36,496 nt of DNA from an uncultured Erysipelotrichaceae bacterium (GCA_934675465.1 CAKUQM010000017.1:1-36496), one strand, 5' to 3'. Numbered from the stretch's first letter, positions 1 through 8,151 are shown. Numbers and translations: made by a program. The notes: a model not told the origin generated them from the letters alone.

Positions 1-83
1 CTAGGCAGATATGTATTTGCCTTAATCTCTTTATTAACGATCCTAGATCTCAATCGATTGTATATTTCTTGATATTTAACCAT
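1..83 (-). CDS. GntR-family regulator, N-terminal fragment (window edge)
   Basis: The frame begins at the ATG at 81-83, with a good Shine-Dalgarno (GGAAGG) about 9 nt upstream, and runs off the window. The 27 visible residues start MVKYQEIYNRLRSRIVNKEI and continue to a Leu-Pro-Ser. This is the first helix of a GntR winged-helix domain, in which 'K/LYxxIyxxLrxxI..GxxxxxxxLPSE' is typical. The YQ-IYN spelling resembles trehalose-operon repressors of the TreR type, but the effector domain lies outside the window, so the ligand cannot be assigned. Confidence 0.7.
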   Translation of the reverse strand, partial: MVKYQEIYNRLRSRIVNKEIKANTYLP

Positions 84-132
84 CTATAATTACCTTCCGT
101 TTTTCATATTGTAACATGTACGGACAGGCCAT

Positions 133-162
133 ACTATAAAAATTGTTGATTAAGTTATCCAA
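133..162 (-). promoter_or_regulatory. candidate promoter of the GntR gene
   Basis: On the minus strand, TTGGAT (157-162) and TATAGT (133-138) are 18 nt apart and lie about 50 nt upstream of the GntR start. The match is reasonable but not perfect. Confidence 0.35.
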
Positions 163-251
163 AAGGTGCATTTAAGGTGCACAAATTCTCTTAATTTTAT
201 TTATTATCCTTTATATAAAGCACTTTACTACAAATGGAATATGTTTCCATT
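163..251. promoter_or_regulatory. intergenic repeats between yaaA and the GntR gene
   Basis: The interval holds two small symmetric elements. One is a duplicated AAGGTGCA (163-170 and 174-181), which also forms the inverted repeat GTGCA-7-TGCAC (166-182). The other is a 7-bp inverted repeat, AATGGAA-5-TTCCATT (233-251). No U-run follows the second, so it is not a convincing terminator for yaaA. Either could be an operator of the adjacent GntR protein. That is a guess from position alone. Confidence 0.3.
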
Positions 252-271
252 ACACACAAACAAAACTTTTC

Positions 272-1018
272 TCATTTAGATATCCTTTCAAAAACATACT
301 CATCATCAGAAGATAATTCACTTCTATATACATAATCTAATCTATCAAATGATTTTATTTTCTCAACATCAGAAATATTATTTTCAGCCATATATCTTAC
401 CATTTCACCACGAGCCATCTTAGCATAAGTTCCTTTGGTCACAAGTTTTCCATTAAGCAACTCACAAAAAGTTATTGTGATATATCTATCCCTTTCATTT
501 AAATACTTCTCAATGCATTTAGAATACTCTTTAGATGCTAAATTAATAATCACATGACTTTCATCGACTATAGATTTATATAAATTATCACCCCAATAGG
601 CATATAAATCTTTATAATCACCAACCCTTAGTTTTGCCTGCATTTCTAATCGATATGGTCTTACACCATCCATAGGTTTCAAGACGCCATAGAAGGCTGA
701 CAACATTCTTAGATGTTCTTGAATATAAGAAAATTGACTATCTTCAAACACCGAAGGAGCCATATATTTATAAGCTATACCATCATAAGCTAAGATTGCC
801 GGCGTTAAGTCACCTTCAAGATTCATCTTTTCCAATCTATCTATATTTTCATCCGCAATCTTATCATTACACTTCCAGATTTCTTTTAATTCATTCTTAC
901 TTAAACTCTTTAAACATTTAAGAATCTCTTTTGTCTTATCTAGAAAAACAGGTAAATCATAAAATCCAAGATCATCATCCTTTTTCATCTTCTTAGCAGG
1001 AGATAATATAATTTTCAT
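272..1018 (-). CDS. yaaA: peroxide stress protein YaaA (UPF0246/DUF328)
   Basis: The 248-residue product begins MKIILSPAKKMK, the hallmark N-terminus of the YaaA family, and is full length. Later family blocks are visible, for example LYKSIVDESHVIINLASKEYSK in spaced form and the C-terminal AKMARGEMVRYMAENN region. YaaA limits Fenton damage after hydrogen peroxide exposure in enteric bacteria by lowering free iron, and it binds DNA. Its start overlaps the bcp stop (TAATG, 1016-1020), so translation is coupled to a peroxiredoxin. That supports a shared oxidative-defence role. No separate promoter is visible. Confidence 0.93.
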   Translation of the reverse strand: MKIILSPAKKMKKDDDLGFYDLPVFLDKTKEILKCLKSLSKNELKEIWKCNDKIADENIDRLEKMNLEGDLTPAILAYDGIAYKYMAPSVFEDSQFSYIQEHLRMLSAFYGVLKPMDGVRPYRLEMQAKLRVGDYKDLYAYWGDNLYKSIVDESHVIINLASKEYSKCIEKYLNERDRYITITFCELLNGKLVTKGTYAKMARGEMVRYMAENNISDVEKIKSFDRLDYVYRSELSSDDEYVFERISK

Positions 1019-1473
1019 TAAACAATTTCCTTCAACATATTCTCAGGATCATCAACAGCTTTCACCTTATCATTAGCCTTTAAAATAATCCCTTTTTCAT
1101 CAATTAAGTAAGTAGTTCTAACCACACCCATTGAAACTTTGCCATAATTCTTCTTTTCCTTCCAAACATCATATAATTCAATAACCTTACGCTCAGTATC
1201 TGATAATAATGTAAATGTTAGTCCATACTTCTCCTCAAATTTTTTATGAGAAGCTACAGTATCCTTACTAACACCGAGTATCACAGCACCTTTTTCACTA
1301 AACTGTGGAAATCTATCAGAAAAACCACAGGCTTGTTTAGTACAACCTGGTGTATTATCTTTTGGATAAAAATACAAAATTACCTTCTTACCTAAATAAT
1401 CACTCAATTTATGCAATTCTCCATTTTGATCAGGTAATTCAAAATCAGGTGCTTTAGTTCCAACTTCTAACAT
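1018..1473 (-). CDS. bcp: thiol peroxidase of the BCP/PrxQ type
   Basis: This 151-residue peroxiredoxin reduces hydroperoxides through a peroxidatic Cys. The sequence shows GTKAPDFELPDQNG near the N-terminus, then KKVILYFYPKDNTPGCTKQAC. The Cys in PGCT (about residue 44) is peroxidatic and the Cys five residues later is the resolving Cys, the PrxQ arrangement. Length is normal. The start is supported by AAGGAG about 8 nt upstream. It is the middle gene of DUF6054-like gene, bcp, yaaA, with a 13-nt gap upstream and a 1-nt overlap downstream. The electron donor is presumably thioredoxin. Confidence 0.95.
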   Translation of the reverse strand: MLEVGTKAPDFELPDQNGELHKLSDYLGKKVILYFYPKDNTPGCTKQACGFSDRFPQFSEKGAVILGVSKDTVASHKKFEEKYGLTFTLLSDTERKVIELYDVWKEKKNYGKVSMGVVRTTYLIDEKGIILKANDKVKAVDDPENMLKEIV

Positions 1474-1486
1474 AAAATAATTCTCC

Positions 1487-1822
1487 TTACATCCTATCTA
1501 AAATATTTTCTAAACATTCCAAAAATGCAGTCTCACCAAAAGTATTAACTTTTAAGAATACTGCTTGACTACCACCCGATGAAATAGCTGATACTTTAAT
1601 TAGTCCATTGCCTACTTGAAATAGTGTGACATTTAAACTTAAACGATTGCCACCAAAAGCACTATATCTTTCAAATACTCTTACGCTACATCTTGCATTA
1701 TCAATGATGAAATCACTACTATCTTCTAAAGTTGCAGAAATACTGCCATCTAAGATTCCTTTTTCAATATGCACAATTAATTCATCAAAGTTACAATTCA
1801 TTTCTCTTTCTAGTTTTGCCAT
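1487..1822 (-). CDS. DUF6054-like small protein
   Basis: A 111-residue soluble protein with a good Shine-Dalgarno (GAGGTG). The recognisable stretch is VRVFERYSAFGGNRLSLNV followed by VSAISSGGSQAVFLKVNTFGE. This looks like the DUF6054 family as I remember it; the function of that family is not known. There are no membrane segments and no obvious catalytic motif. It is the first gene of a tight cluster with bcp and yaaA, and only 37 nt separate it from the upstream Fic gene, so it may be transcribed with either. Assignment to the family is from memory of the motif. Confidence 0.65.
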   Translation of the reverse strand: MAKLEREMNCNFDELIVHIEKGILDGSISATLEDSSDFIIDNARCSVRVFERYSAFGGNRLSLNVTLFQVGNGLIKVSAISSGGSQAVFLKVNTFGETAFLECLENILDRM

Positions 1823-1859
1823 AATAACACCTCTTTTTTCTTACACGATATACAAACAA

Positions 1860-2738
1860 TTAATACTTAATTCTAAAGTAATCTAGATACACTTTGTATC
1901 TATCTTGTCCAGTTAGACAAGTATCTCTTAAATAACCTTTTTCATTATCCCATTCTTTTAATCCACGATAATAAAACATTTTTAAACTATCATCAATAAT
2001 AAATGGGACAATATTATACTTCAGGCACTCCTTGAACATAATTAATCTGCCAACTCTACCATTGCCATCTTGAAATGGGTGAATTCTCTCAAACTTTACA
2101 TGGAAATCAAGAATATCATCAAATGTCTTTTTCTTAATTCCATTATATTCCTTTAATATATTCTTTATCTTTTCGCCAACTTCTTCCGGTAAAACCGTTT
2201 CCATGCCACCTACTACATTTGGTTTCTTTTTATATTCACCTATCGCAAACCAACTTTTTCTAGAATCACTAGTACCGTTTTTTAAAACCAAATGCAATTC
2301 TTTTATTAGTTTTTCTGATAAAGGTGCTCTAGCATTATCGATAATCATATCTATACAACGAAAATGATTAGTTGTTTCAACAACATCATCAACATTTACA
2401 ATTTCACCCTCCATGTTAATGGTGTTTGTTTCAAAAATATAACGTGTTTGATCATGACTCAAACGACTACCTTCAATATGATTAGAATTGTAAGTTAAAT
2501 CTATTTGAGTTTTATGATAAATTCCACCAGAATATTTGTTATCCTTTTCATCTTGTAAAATTTCTAATAAAGTATCTTCCTTTTTATTTCGGACCGGTTT
2601 TTTTGCATCTTCAGGAATAAGCCAAACTTTACCCTTTAAATAAACGCCAGGAATCCGCCCAATAGCACAATAATTTCTAACACTACGATCTGATATATTC
2701 CATTTATTCGCAATTTCTTTGACTGTAAGGTATTCCAT
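1860..2738 (-). CDS. Fic-domain AMP-transferase with N-terminal DNA-binding domain
   Basis: Fic enzymes usually transfer AMP from ATP onto a protein hydroxyl. The product has 292 residues. Residues 1-50 (YLTVKEIANKWNISDRSVRNY, then GVYLKGKVWLIPEDAKKP) form a MerR/excisionase-like helix-turn-helix. The Fic motif HPFQDGNGRVGR near residue 220 has every catalytic position intact. Upstream, S-N-H-I-E-G matches the inhibitory (S/T)xxxE(G/N) helix, so the enzyme should be autoinhibited by an N-terminal-type helix. The DNA-binding domain suggests autoregulation, and a 12-bp inverted repeat lies in its promoter region. AGGAG precedes the start. The target is unknown; no partner antitoxin gene is adjacent. 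Confidence 0.9.
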   Translation of the reverse strand: MEYLTVKEIANKWNISDRSVRNYCAIGRIPGVYLKGKVWLIPEDAKKPVRNKKEDTLLEILQDEKDNKYSGGIYHKTQIDLTYNSNHIEGSRLSHDQTRYIFETNTINMEGEIVNVDDVVETTNHFRCIDMIIDNARAPLSEKLIKELHLVLKNGTSDSRKSWFAIGEYKKKPNVVGGMETVLPEEVGEKIKNILKEYNGIKKKTFDDILDFHVKFERIHPFQDGNGRVGRLIMFKECLKYNIVPFIIDDSLKMFYYRGLKEWDNEKGYLRDTCLTGQDRYKVYLDYFRIKY

Positions 2739-2769
2739 ATAAGCTCCTATCGTTTTTTATAGTATATCA

Positions 2770-2828
2770 TTTTATCGGCAAACATATGAAATTGAAACTC
2801 TCAAAAATCTGTAATCTTGCCGATAAAA
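2770..2828. repeat. perfect 12-bp inverted repeat upstream of the Fic gene
   Basis: TTTTATCGGCAA (2770-2781) and its exact reverse complement (2817-2828) are separated by 35 nt. The inner arm lies about 30 nt from the Fic start, beside AT-rich -10-like sequence, and the outer arm lies just after the yitT stop. No U-run follows, so it does not look like a terminator. A looping operator for the Fic protein's own helix-turn-helix is the most natural reading, but it is inferred. Confidence 0.55.
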
Positions 2829-2841
2829 ATAAAAGACTGAA

Positions 2842-3462
2842 TTAATATTCTTTAATCCAGTCAATCAAGTTAGACGATATAGTAACCGTAATCAATGAAT
2901 AAGCTATACGCAATACAGGTATATAACTCAAAGATAAAATCAATACAGTTACATCAGTAAACAAATAAGCACGCGACAATTTCCATTTAAAGGCCTCTGA
3001 GATTGATAATGCCAAGGCATCATCTCCTCCACTTGAACCACCCTGTCTTACAATTAAACCAACACCAGCACCTACAAAGATACCACCCAATATCGCAGCT
3101 AATAATGGCTTAGATGATAAGTCTGGTAACATAAATGGAAATAGTTCCCAAAGCTTATAGAAACTAGATACAAAGAATGTTGAAATAATAGAAATCACAA
3201 TAAAACTTCCGCCCAAATACTTAAAAGCGGTTAAGTAACAAGCCAAATCAAGAATCGGTGTGATATAAGCTGGTGAAATATGTAACCTATGTTCTATCAG
3301 TAACATTAATCCAATAACACCACCTTCAGTAATATTAGTTCTTTGATGAATATTAAAAATCCCAAAGCTACAAATACCAGCTCCTAACATAATAATTAAG
3401 ATCTTCTTTATCGTAATTTCTTCTAAACATCTATTGCCAAAGTTCAAGACTTTTTCTTTCAT
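2842..3462 (-). CDS. YitT-family membrane protein, short form
   Basis: A 206-residue integral membrane protein with about five hydrophobic segments. Family signatures are FNIHQRTNITEGGVIGLMLL in the first third and GLIVRQGGSSGGDDALAL near residue 140. Most YitT proteins are about 280-290 residues and end in a cytoplasmic DUF2179 domain. This one stops right after the membrane part, so it is the short version rather than a frameshift, as the C-terminus ends cleanly in a charged tail. Function is not established for the family; transport has been suggested. It is divergent from a MerR regulator 65 nt away, which may control it. Confidence 0.85.
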   Translation of the reverse strand: MKEKVLNFGNRCLEEITIKKILIIMLGAGICSFGIFNIHQRTNITEGGVIGLMLLIEHRLHISPAYITPILDLACYLTAFKYLGGSFIVISIISTFFVSSFYKLWELFPFMLPDLSSKPLLAAILGGIFVGAGVGLIVRQGGSSGGDDALALSISEAFKWKLSRAYLFTDVTVLILSLSYIPVLRIAYSLITVTISSNLIDWIKEY

Positions 3463-3527
3463 AAGTACCTCCGATATACAATGTTATAATAAACTAAATA
3501 GTAACTATACAGTCAAGGGAGGCTATT

Positions 3528-4343
3528 ATGAACAATTATTTCTCTATTGGTGAACTATCTAAGCTACAAAATATCTCTAGACAAACACTTATTTTCTATG
3601 ACAAGATAGACCTATTTACACCTGCCTATATCGATCCTGAAAATGGATACCGTTACTACAATGCTAATCAACTAGATTATCTAGATACTATTTGTATCAT
3701 GAAAAAGATTGGTTTTTCGCTTGAAGAAATAAAGGAACACATGAAAAACTACACTCTAGATTCTTCTATTATTGTCCTTAGGAAACAACTAACAATCATT
3801 CAAAATCAGATTCAAGAATTAGAATTAATAAAAACACGTGTTGAACATCGTTGTCAACAACTTGAACAATCAGCTAATATCCTAGATACCACAAGTGAAG
3901 TTTTTATCGAAAACACTAATCATCAATACATCTTACTTCAAGAAGTAGATAAACCTTACACTATGGAAAACATCAGTATTGCCACTAAGAATCTTTTTGT
4001 CCGCTCATATAAGGAACATCTACCAGTTTTCTTTCAAAGCGGTGCTTCAGTTCCCTTAAAACACGCTCTAGAAGATAGATGCATTGAAGCTACATATTGT
4101 TTTCTACCAATTGAAAAAACATCTATAAAAGATGTAAAAGAATTACCAGCAGGCAAATGCGTTACAACCTATCATAAAGGTGATTATCAATCTATTGGAA
4201 ACTCATACAAACGAATCATCGACTATTGTAGAGAAAACAAACTAGAAATCATTTCCGATTCTTATGAATTTGCGATAAACGATTATCTTTCAACTGGCGA
4301 TGAAAACGAATATATCACTAAGATTATGTTCTATATTAGATAA
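3528..4343 (+). CDS. MerR-family regulator with GyrI-like effector domain
   Basis: The 271-residue protein has an N-terminal MerR winged helix (FSIGELSKLQNISRQTLIFYDK, then GYRYYNANQLDYLDTI and IGFSLEEIKEHM), a dimerising coiled coil at about 80-120, and a C-terminal region resembling BmrR/GyrI ligand-binding domains (the LPAGKCVTTYHKGDYQSIG block). Such regulators remodel promoters with long spacers after binding drug-like molecules. GGGAGG lies 7 nt before the ATG. The intergenic region to yitT holds AT-rich -10-like sequence and a rough dyad (3483-3505), so the divergent yitT gene is the likeliest target. The 3' end overlaps the flavodoxin gene by 8 nt in convergent orientation. Confidence 0.88.
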   Translation: MNNYFSIGELSKLQNISRQTLIFYDKIDLFTPAYIDPENGYRYYNANQLDYLDTICIMKKIGFSLEEIKEHMKNYTLDSSIIVLRKQLTIIQNQIQELELIKTRVEHRCQQLEQSANILDTTSEVFIENTNHQYILLQEVDKPYTMENISIATKNLFVRSYKEHLPVFFQSGASVPLKHALEDRCIEATYCFLPIEKTSIKDVKELPAGKCVTTYHKGDYQSIGNSYKRIIDYCRENKLEIISDSYEFAINDYLSTGDENEYITKIMFYIR

Positions 4344-4794
4344 GTTTATTAATAAAATCTTCTAATTCTTTAGAATGTTTAGCACCACCAACAAGTGATA
4401 CATGATATTTAAGATTCTTTAATCTCTTAGATAATTTTTTAATGCACCTTTCACCATGTCCACTACCACTAGTCACAAATAAGCCAACTATCTTATCCTT
4501 TACATCATATCGATAAAGGAATGAATTAACTATAGAAGCTACACTACCTGCCCAAATAGGAGAACCTAAAATTATTTCATCATATTCATCAATATTATCA
4601 GGAACACCCACAATACTAGGCTTAACATTAAAGAACACTTGGAAACATCCCTTTCTCATCAATTGACTTCTCTCCTCTGGGAAATCTTTTAAAGGTTTTA
4701 TCTCAGCTATATCAGCATTTATCTTATAAGCAATATATTCAGCAACTCTTTTAGTATTGCCACTATTTGAATAATATATAACAAGTCTTTTCAT
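4336..4794 (-). CDS. flavodoxin-like protein
   Basis: The product (152 residues from the chosen start) begins MKRLVIYYSNSGNTKRVAEY, an FMN phosphate-binding loop (S-N-S-G-N-T), and carries the family blocks EIILGSPIWAGSVASIVNSFL and IVGLFVTSGSGHGE. It should be a small cytoplasmic FMN electron carrier of the flavodoxin/NAD(P)H-oxidoreductase-like group. The frame is open to a GTG at 4812, but AGGAGGG lies 5 nt before the ATG at 4792-4794, so that ATG is taken as the start. The gene follows the TOTE gene by about 30 nt on the same strand and may be read with it. A functional tie is not apparent. Confidence 0.88.
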   Translation of the reverse strand: MKRLVIYYSNSGNTKRVAEYIAYKINADIAEIKPLKDFPEERSQLMRKGCFQVFFNVKPSIVGVPDNIDEYDEIILGSPIWAGSVASIVNSFLYRYDVKDKIVGLFVTSGSGHGERCIKKLSKRLKNLKYHVSLVGGAKHSKELEDFINKLI

Positions 4795-4799
4795 CAAAA

Positions 4800-4806
4800 C
4801 CCTCCT
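4800..4806 (-). promoter_or_regulatory. Shine-Dalgarno deciding the flavodoxin start
   Basis: AGGAGGG on the minus strand, 5 nt from the ATG at 4792-4794. It lies inside the frame opened by the upstream GTG, so the shorter start is preferred. Confidence 0.8.
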
Positions 4807-4826
4807 ATTCACAATTTTTATCTTTC

Positions 4827-7772
4827 TTAAAACCCTAAAGATATCTCTTGTAACTCTTCAGCTACTGCATAAGATTTAATTCTCATCAAATTATCCCATG
4901 CATCTTCTTTGCCAAGCAAATTAACTCCACCGTGCCATACAAGGTCTTCATCAATTATGGCAAAACACTCATCAACGTTTTCTTTTGTAACTACTTGAAT
5001 CCCTACATCTATCATTTGTTTAATCATTTCATAACAAGCAACCTCATTACTGAATAATGATTGTTCAGGATTTGTAGTCACCACAGTAATTTTACATCCA
5101 TTATCAGTTCTACTTTTTGTAATATATAAAAATCTATCTATTCTATCTTGAGAAATATAAGGACTAGATATAACAATTCTCTTTTCGGCCTCCACTAAAT
5201 CACGTTCAAAAACATCAATATAATTTCCAGAATCATAAATGGCATTAGCAGTTTGTTTTTCTAAAACGGCATTTGAAACAACAGAATAAGCTAATTTCTT
5301 ATATGCTTTCAACCTTTTAGCATACATATTATTGAATTGTTTAATATGTGAATCAACATAGTCATAAACCAAAACATCTTCCTTGCCTTCGTATATTCTA
5401 TCTATTCTTCCAACATATTGTTGCAAAAGAGAAGATTGAGTTGAAACAGGAGCAGCCAACATCAAAGTATCAAGTCTAGGTAAATTAAATCCTTCACCAA
5501 CTTTTTGGCCCGTTGCGACAAGTATTAAACTCTTATCTTTTGGGACTTCATTTAATTTTCTAATAATATTTCTATTTTCCTTATCGGTGTTATCACCATA
5601 TATCAAATAAACACAATCAGCGCTATTCAAAAGATTTTCATATAAAGTTTTTGCATGTTCTTTATATCTAGTTAATATTACTGGAGTTCTATTATTCTTA
5701 ACTGCATTCTTAACATCTTCGATAATCATCTCGTTTCTAATCTTGTTATTGCACACTAAAGAATAAGCACCATTAATATCGTTATCAAAACTTTCAAAAC
5801 TAGTAACTCTTGTAAATCTAGGATAAACATAATGTTTAATGCCAGTTTTCTCTGCTCTTTGTTTTGCTGAATAGGTAAGTCTAATTGGGCCTAGAAGCAT
5901 ATGGATTATTCTCTCTAAATTATCAGATCGTTTAATAGTAGCAGATACACCATATACATATCTAGCATTCACTTTTTGCATTACTTTTATTGAAGTATCA
6001 GAACCACAGTGATGACATTCATCCATAATAACCATGCCATAAGAATTAAAAAATTCATTAAAGTTCCCTTTACTGTAAATCGAACCAATCATAGCTACAT
6101 CAATAATCCCAGTTAATGAATTCTTATTTCCTGTTAAACAACCAATTACACTATCGCGTTTCTTTTCTCTTCCACTTTTTGTTTTGTAAGTCGGAGGTTG
6201 CTCATCGATAATTAGAAATTTATTTAATTCATTAATCCATTGATTTAATAAGTCTTTTTTTTGAAGAAGAATTAGAGTATTAACCTTCCTTTCTCCAATT
6301 AAATATGCGCTAATAACGGTCTTTCCAAAAGATGTTGTTGCACTTAAAATGCCATAATCATGTTCAAGCAACGCATTGGCCGCAATTTGTTGGTCATCAT
6401 CAAGTTTTCCTTTAAATAAAACTCTTATAGGTCTGCCCTTTTCTCTTTGATCATCGACATCGTATTCAATCTTTGTTTCATTACATTTCTTTATCAATTC
6501 TTCTTTTAGACCTCTAGGCAAACAGATATAACCATCAACATCTTTACCCATATAAATAGAACTCAAATTATAATAATTAGAATAACCCAATCGTTTATTT
6601 TTATAGAAAATTGGATTATCAAAAGCCGCTAGACTTCTTATTTGATTTTGAATTCTAGGCATTAAATTAAGTACATCAACGTATACTCCATCGCCTAAAA
6701 CAATATGCAGTTTACCAACAACATCATTTTTATTAAATTCTTGTTTCTTTTTCCAAGGCTTTGGTCTTGTTGAAGCTTCTTTAGTTATTATTCCATTGTG
6801 TTCATATAATTCAACTTCCCATTTTTGAATATAATTGTTAATATCTTCTAAACTTAATTTAGATGTCTGATTAAACAATACATCCCATTGGTTAGGATAA
6901 GCATTCCAATTTTCATCAACAAAAGCACTATTACCATTTTTAAGTGCTTGTCCCTGTAGTGGTAATGCAATCAAATTCCCTAAACTACTTGAGGTGTCTT
7001 GGCAAGGATACATCCTGTCATAATACTTAAATGTTTTCATATTAACTAAGGACTGCCCCATATCCAGCAACATAAAACCGAATTTACGAGCTAAGGAAGC
7101 AGATATTGAATCTTTAAAGAATATCCACAAATGAGCTCCCTTTCCAGATCTAGAACGTTCAACTAAACACTTAATATTATTTTTATCGCAAATAATTCTT
7201 AAAGCGTCAACTTCCTTACGCCACTCTTCGTCATCATTTGCATAATCATTTATACTAGAGCCTTTCTCATGATTATCGAAATCAAACACAATAAATTTAC
7301 ATGTTCCATTAGATAATAGAGGATATACACCAATCACATCACTTCCATCTTCTTTATATCCAATCAAATGATTCACTATCGTTTTAACGCTAAGTTTAGA
7401 CCACTTTACATTCTTGCATTCATCACAAATTATCTTCTCACCTCTTTGTTTAGGACAAAGACTATCGTTCCATCTATTATCACATTGTGGGAAATAGCCA
7501 CCGTTCTTTCCTCTTTTAGCATATACATCAGTTCTTCCCCAAAACATATAAAAGAAATAGTTTGCTAAGTCATCAGTGATAAAAACTTTGTTAATTCTGC
7601 CACCTTGGTCTAAATCGTATTCTTGAGAATCATCTACCTTTTCCTCAAATAAATTTTCTTCAGAAAAAGGAATGCTAGCTTTAATTAATTTTTCTTTTAA
7701 TTGTCTATTCTCAATTTGCAATTTTCTTACTAATTCTCTTAAAGTGTCTAAATTCTCTGCTTCGATATTCAT
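4827..7772 (-). CDS. TOTE-type primase-helicase-PLD defence protein
   Basis: A 981-residue single-chain machine. Residues 1-35 form a coiled coil. Cys 97, 106, 116 and 119 are a probable zinc knuckle. Residues 60-300 are an archaeo-eukaryotic primase domain: catalytic F-D-F-D at 163-166, SGKGAHLW at 209-216 and GNLIALPLQG at 265-274. Residues 455-850 are a superfamily 2 helicase with Walker A TTSFGKT (479-485), DECHH (584-588), VSATIKR (about 609-615) and QQYVGRIDR near 815. The C-terminus (about 885-975) is phospholipase D-like (SSPYIS, then WHGGVNLLGK), a weak HKD. This order matches the primase-helicase of TOTE conflict systems, predicted to act against invading nucleic acid. All motifs are intact. 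No Shine-Dalgarno is strong at the start. Confidence 0.88.
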   Translation of the reverse strand: MNIEAENLDTLRELVRKLQIENRQLKEKLIKASIPFSEENLFEEKVDDSQEYDLDQGGRINKVFITDDLANYFFYMFWGRTDVYAKRGKNGGYFPQCDNRWNDSLCPKQRGEKIICDECKNVKWSKLSVKTIVNHLIGYKEDGSDVIGVYPLLSNGTCKFIVFDFDNHEKGSSINDYANDDEEWRKEVDALRIICDKNNIKCLVERSRSGKGAHLWIFFKDSISASLARKFGFMLLDMGQSLVNMKTFKYYDRMYPCQDTSSSLGNLIALPLQGQALKNGNSAFVDENWNAYPNQWDVLFNQTSKLSLEDINNYIQKWEVELYEHNGIITKEASTRPKPWKKKQEFNKNDVVGKLHIVLGDGVYVDVLNLMPRIQNQIRSLAAFDNPIFYKNKRLGYSNYYNLSSIYMGKDVDGYICLPRGLKEELIKKCNETKIEYDVDDQREKGRPIRVLFKGKLDDDQQIAANALLEHDYGILSATTSFGKTVISAYLIGERKVNTLILLQKKDLLNQWINELNKFLIIDEQPPTYKTKSGREKKRDSVIGCLTGNKNSLTGIIDVAMIGSIYSKGNFNEFFNSYGMVIMDECHHCGSDTSIKVMQKVNARYVYGVSATIKRSDNLERIIHMLLGPIRLTYSAKQRAEKTGIKHYVYPRFTRVTSFESFDNDINGAYSLVCNNKIRNEMIIEDVKNAVKNNRTPVILTRYKEHAKTLYENLLNSADCVYLIYGDNTDKENRNIIRKLNEVPKDKSLILVATGQKVGEGFNLPRLDTLMLAAPVSTQSSLLQQYVGRIDRIYEGKEDVLVYDYVDSHIKQFNNMYAKRLKAYKKLAYSVVSNAVLEKQTANAIYDSGNYIDVFERDLVEAEKRIVISSPYISQDRIDRFLYITKSRTDNGCKITVVTTNPEQSLFSNEVACYEMIKQMIDVGIQVVTKENVDECFAIIDEDLVWHGGVNLLGKEDAWDNLMRIKSYAVAEELQEISLGF

Positions 7773-7920
7773 GATTATTACCTATAATTTTATTCTTACA
7801 AATATATGATATCTTTTCTTTATCATTAATTATTATTCATCGATAAAAAATACTCGTCTTATACAAAATAATGTAGGAATTTTTAAGTTTTATTCCAATA
7901 AAGATATAGGAGGACGGCAT

Positions 7921-8061
7921 ATGACGTACTCTTTAACTTCCTTGGGTTTTTATAAGTGGAGAAAACGTATTGACAAAGAGACAAAGTTGTTATTGGCTAT
8001 GGCTCTAGTTGAGATTATTAGTAGTCTACTAAAGGTCTTGATTTCATTTATTACCAAGTAA
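7921..8061 (+). CDS. 46-residue membrane peptide (possible type I toxin)
   Basis: An ATG at 7921 with a textbook AGGAGG 7 nt upstream opens a 46-codon frame ending at TAA 8059-8061. The peptide has a polar start (MTYSLTSLGF), a basic stretch (YKWRKRIDKETK) and one hydrophobic helix (LLLAMALVEIISSLLKVLISF). That layout is a single-pass or amphipathic membrane peptide, common among type I toxins and small regulatory membrane proteins. Its own intrinsic terminator follows at 8087-8114. It is divergent from the TOTE gene and convergent with the operon ending at 8190. I do not recognise the family. The mRNA can fold its first codons onto the 3' UTR, which is what suggests a toxin. Confidence 0.7.
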   Translation: MTYSLTSLGFYKWRKRIDKETKLLLAMALVEIISSLLKVLISFITK

Positions 8062-8087
8062 CCTAGTAAATACCCCAAGGAAGAGTA
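7927..8087 (+). other. long-range 5'-3' pairing in the small-peptide mRNA
   Basis: TACTC (7927-7931) and TTCCTTGGG (7938-7946), inside codons 3-9, are exactly complementary to GAGTA (8083-8087) and CCCAAGGAA (8074-8082) between the stop codon and the terminator. The result is 14 base pairs with one 6-nt bulge on the 5' side. Fold-back of the start region onto the 3' end is a known way to keep type I toxin mRNAs untranslated. The pairing is seen; its function is inferred. Confidence 0.6.
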
Positions 8088-8114
8088 AAACCCAGCATTG
8101 CCGTGCTGGGTTTT
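8087..8114 (+). terminator. bidirectional intrinsic terminator
   Basis: An 11-bp perfect stem (AAAACCCAGCA/TGCTGGGTTTT) with the loop TTGCCG. It ends the small-peptide transcript. Because of its A and T flanks it can also stop minus-strand transcription arriving from 8190. Confidence 0.9.
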
Positions 8115-8151
8115 CATTTGGGATCATATAAGTGGATCCTTGTACACGATT

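Noticed and set aside
1626..1886. Plus-strand open frame opposite the DUF6054-like gene
   Set aside because: It overlaps a gene with family motifs and a Shine-Dalgarno, and lacks both itself. The same holds for other antisense frames at 7368-7568, 11787-12002, 20814-21047, 22193-22447, 22529-22714, 22908-23099, 24064-24288 (minus), 25820-26011, 26406-26705, 26793-27080, 29813-30001 and 33968-34168.
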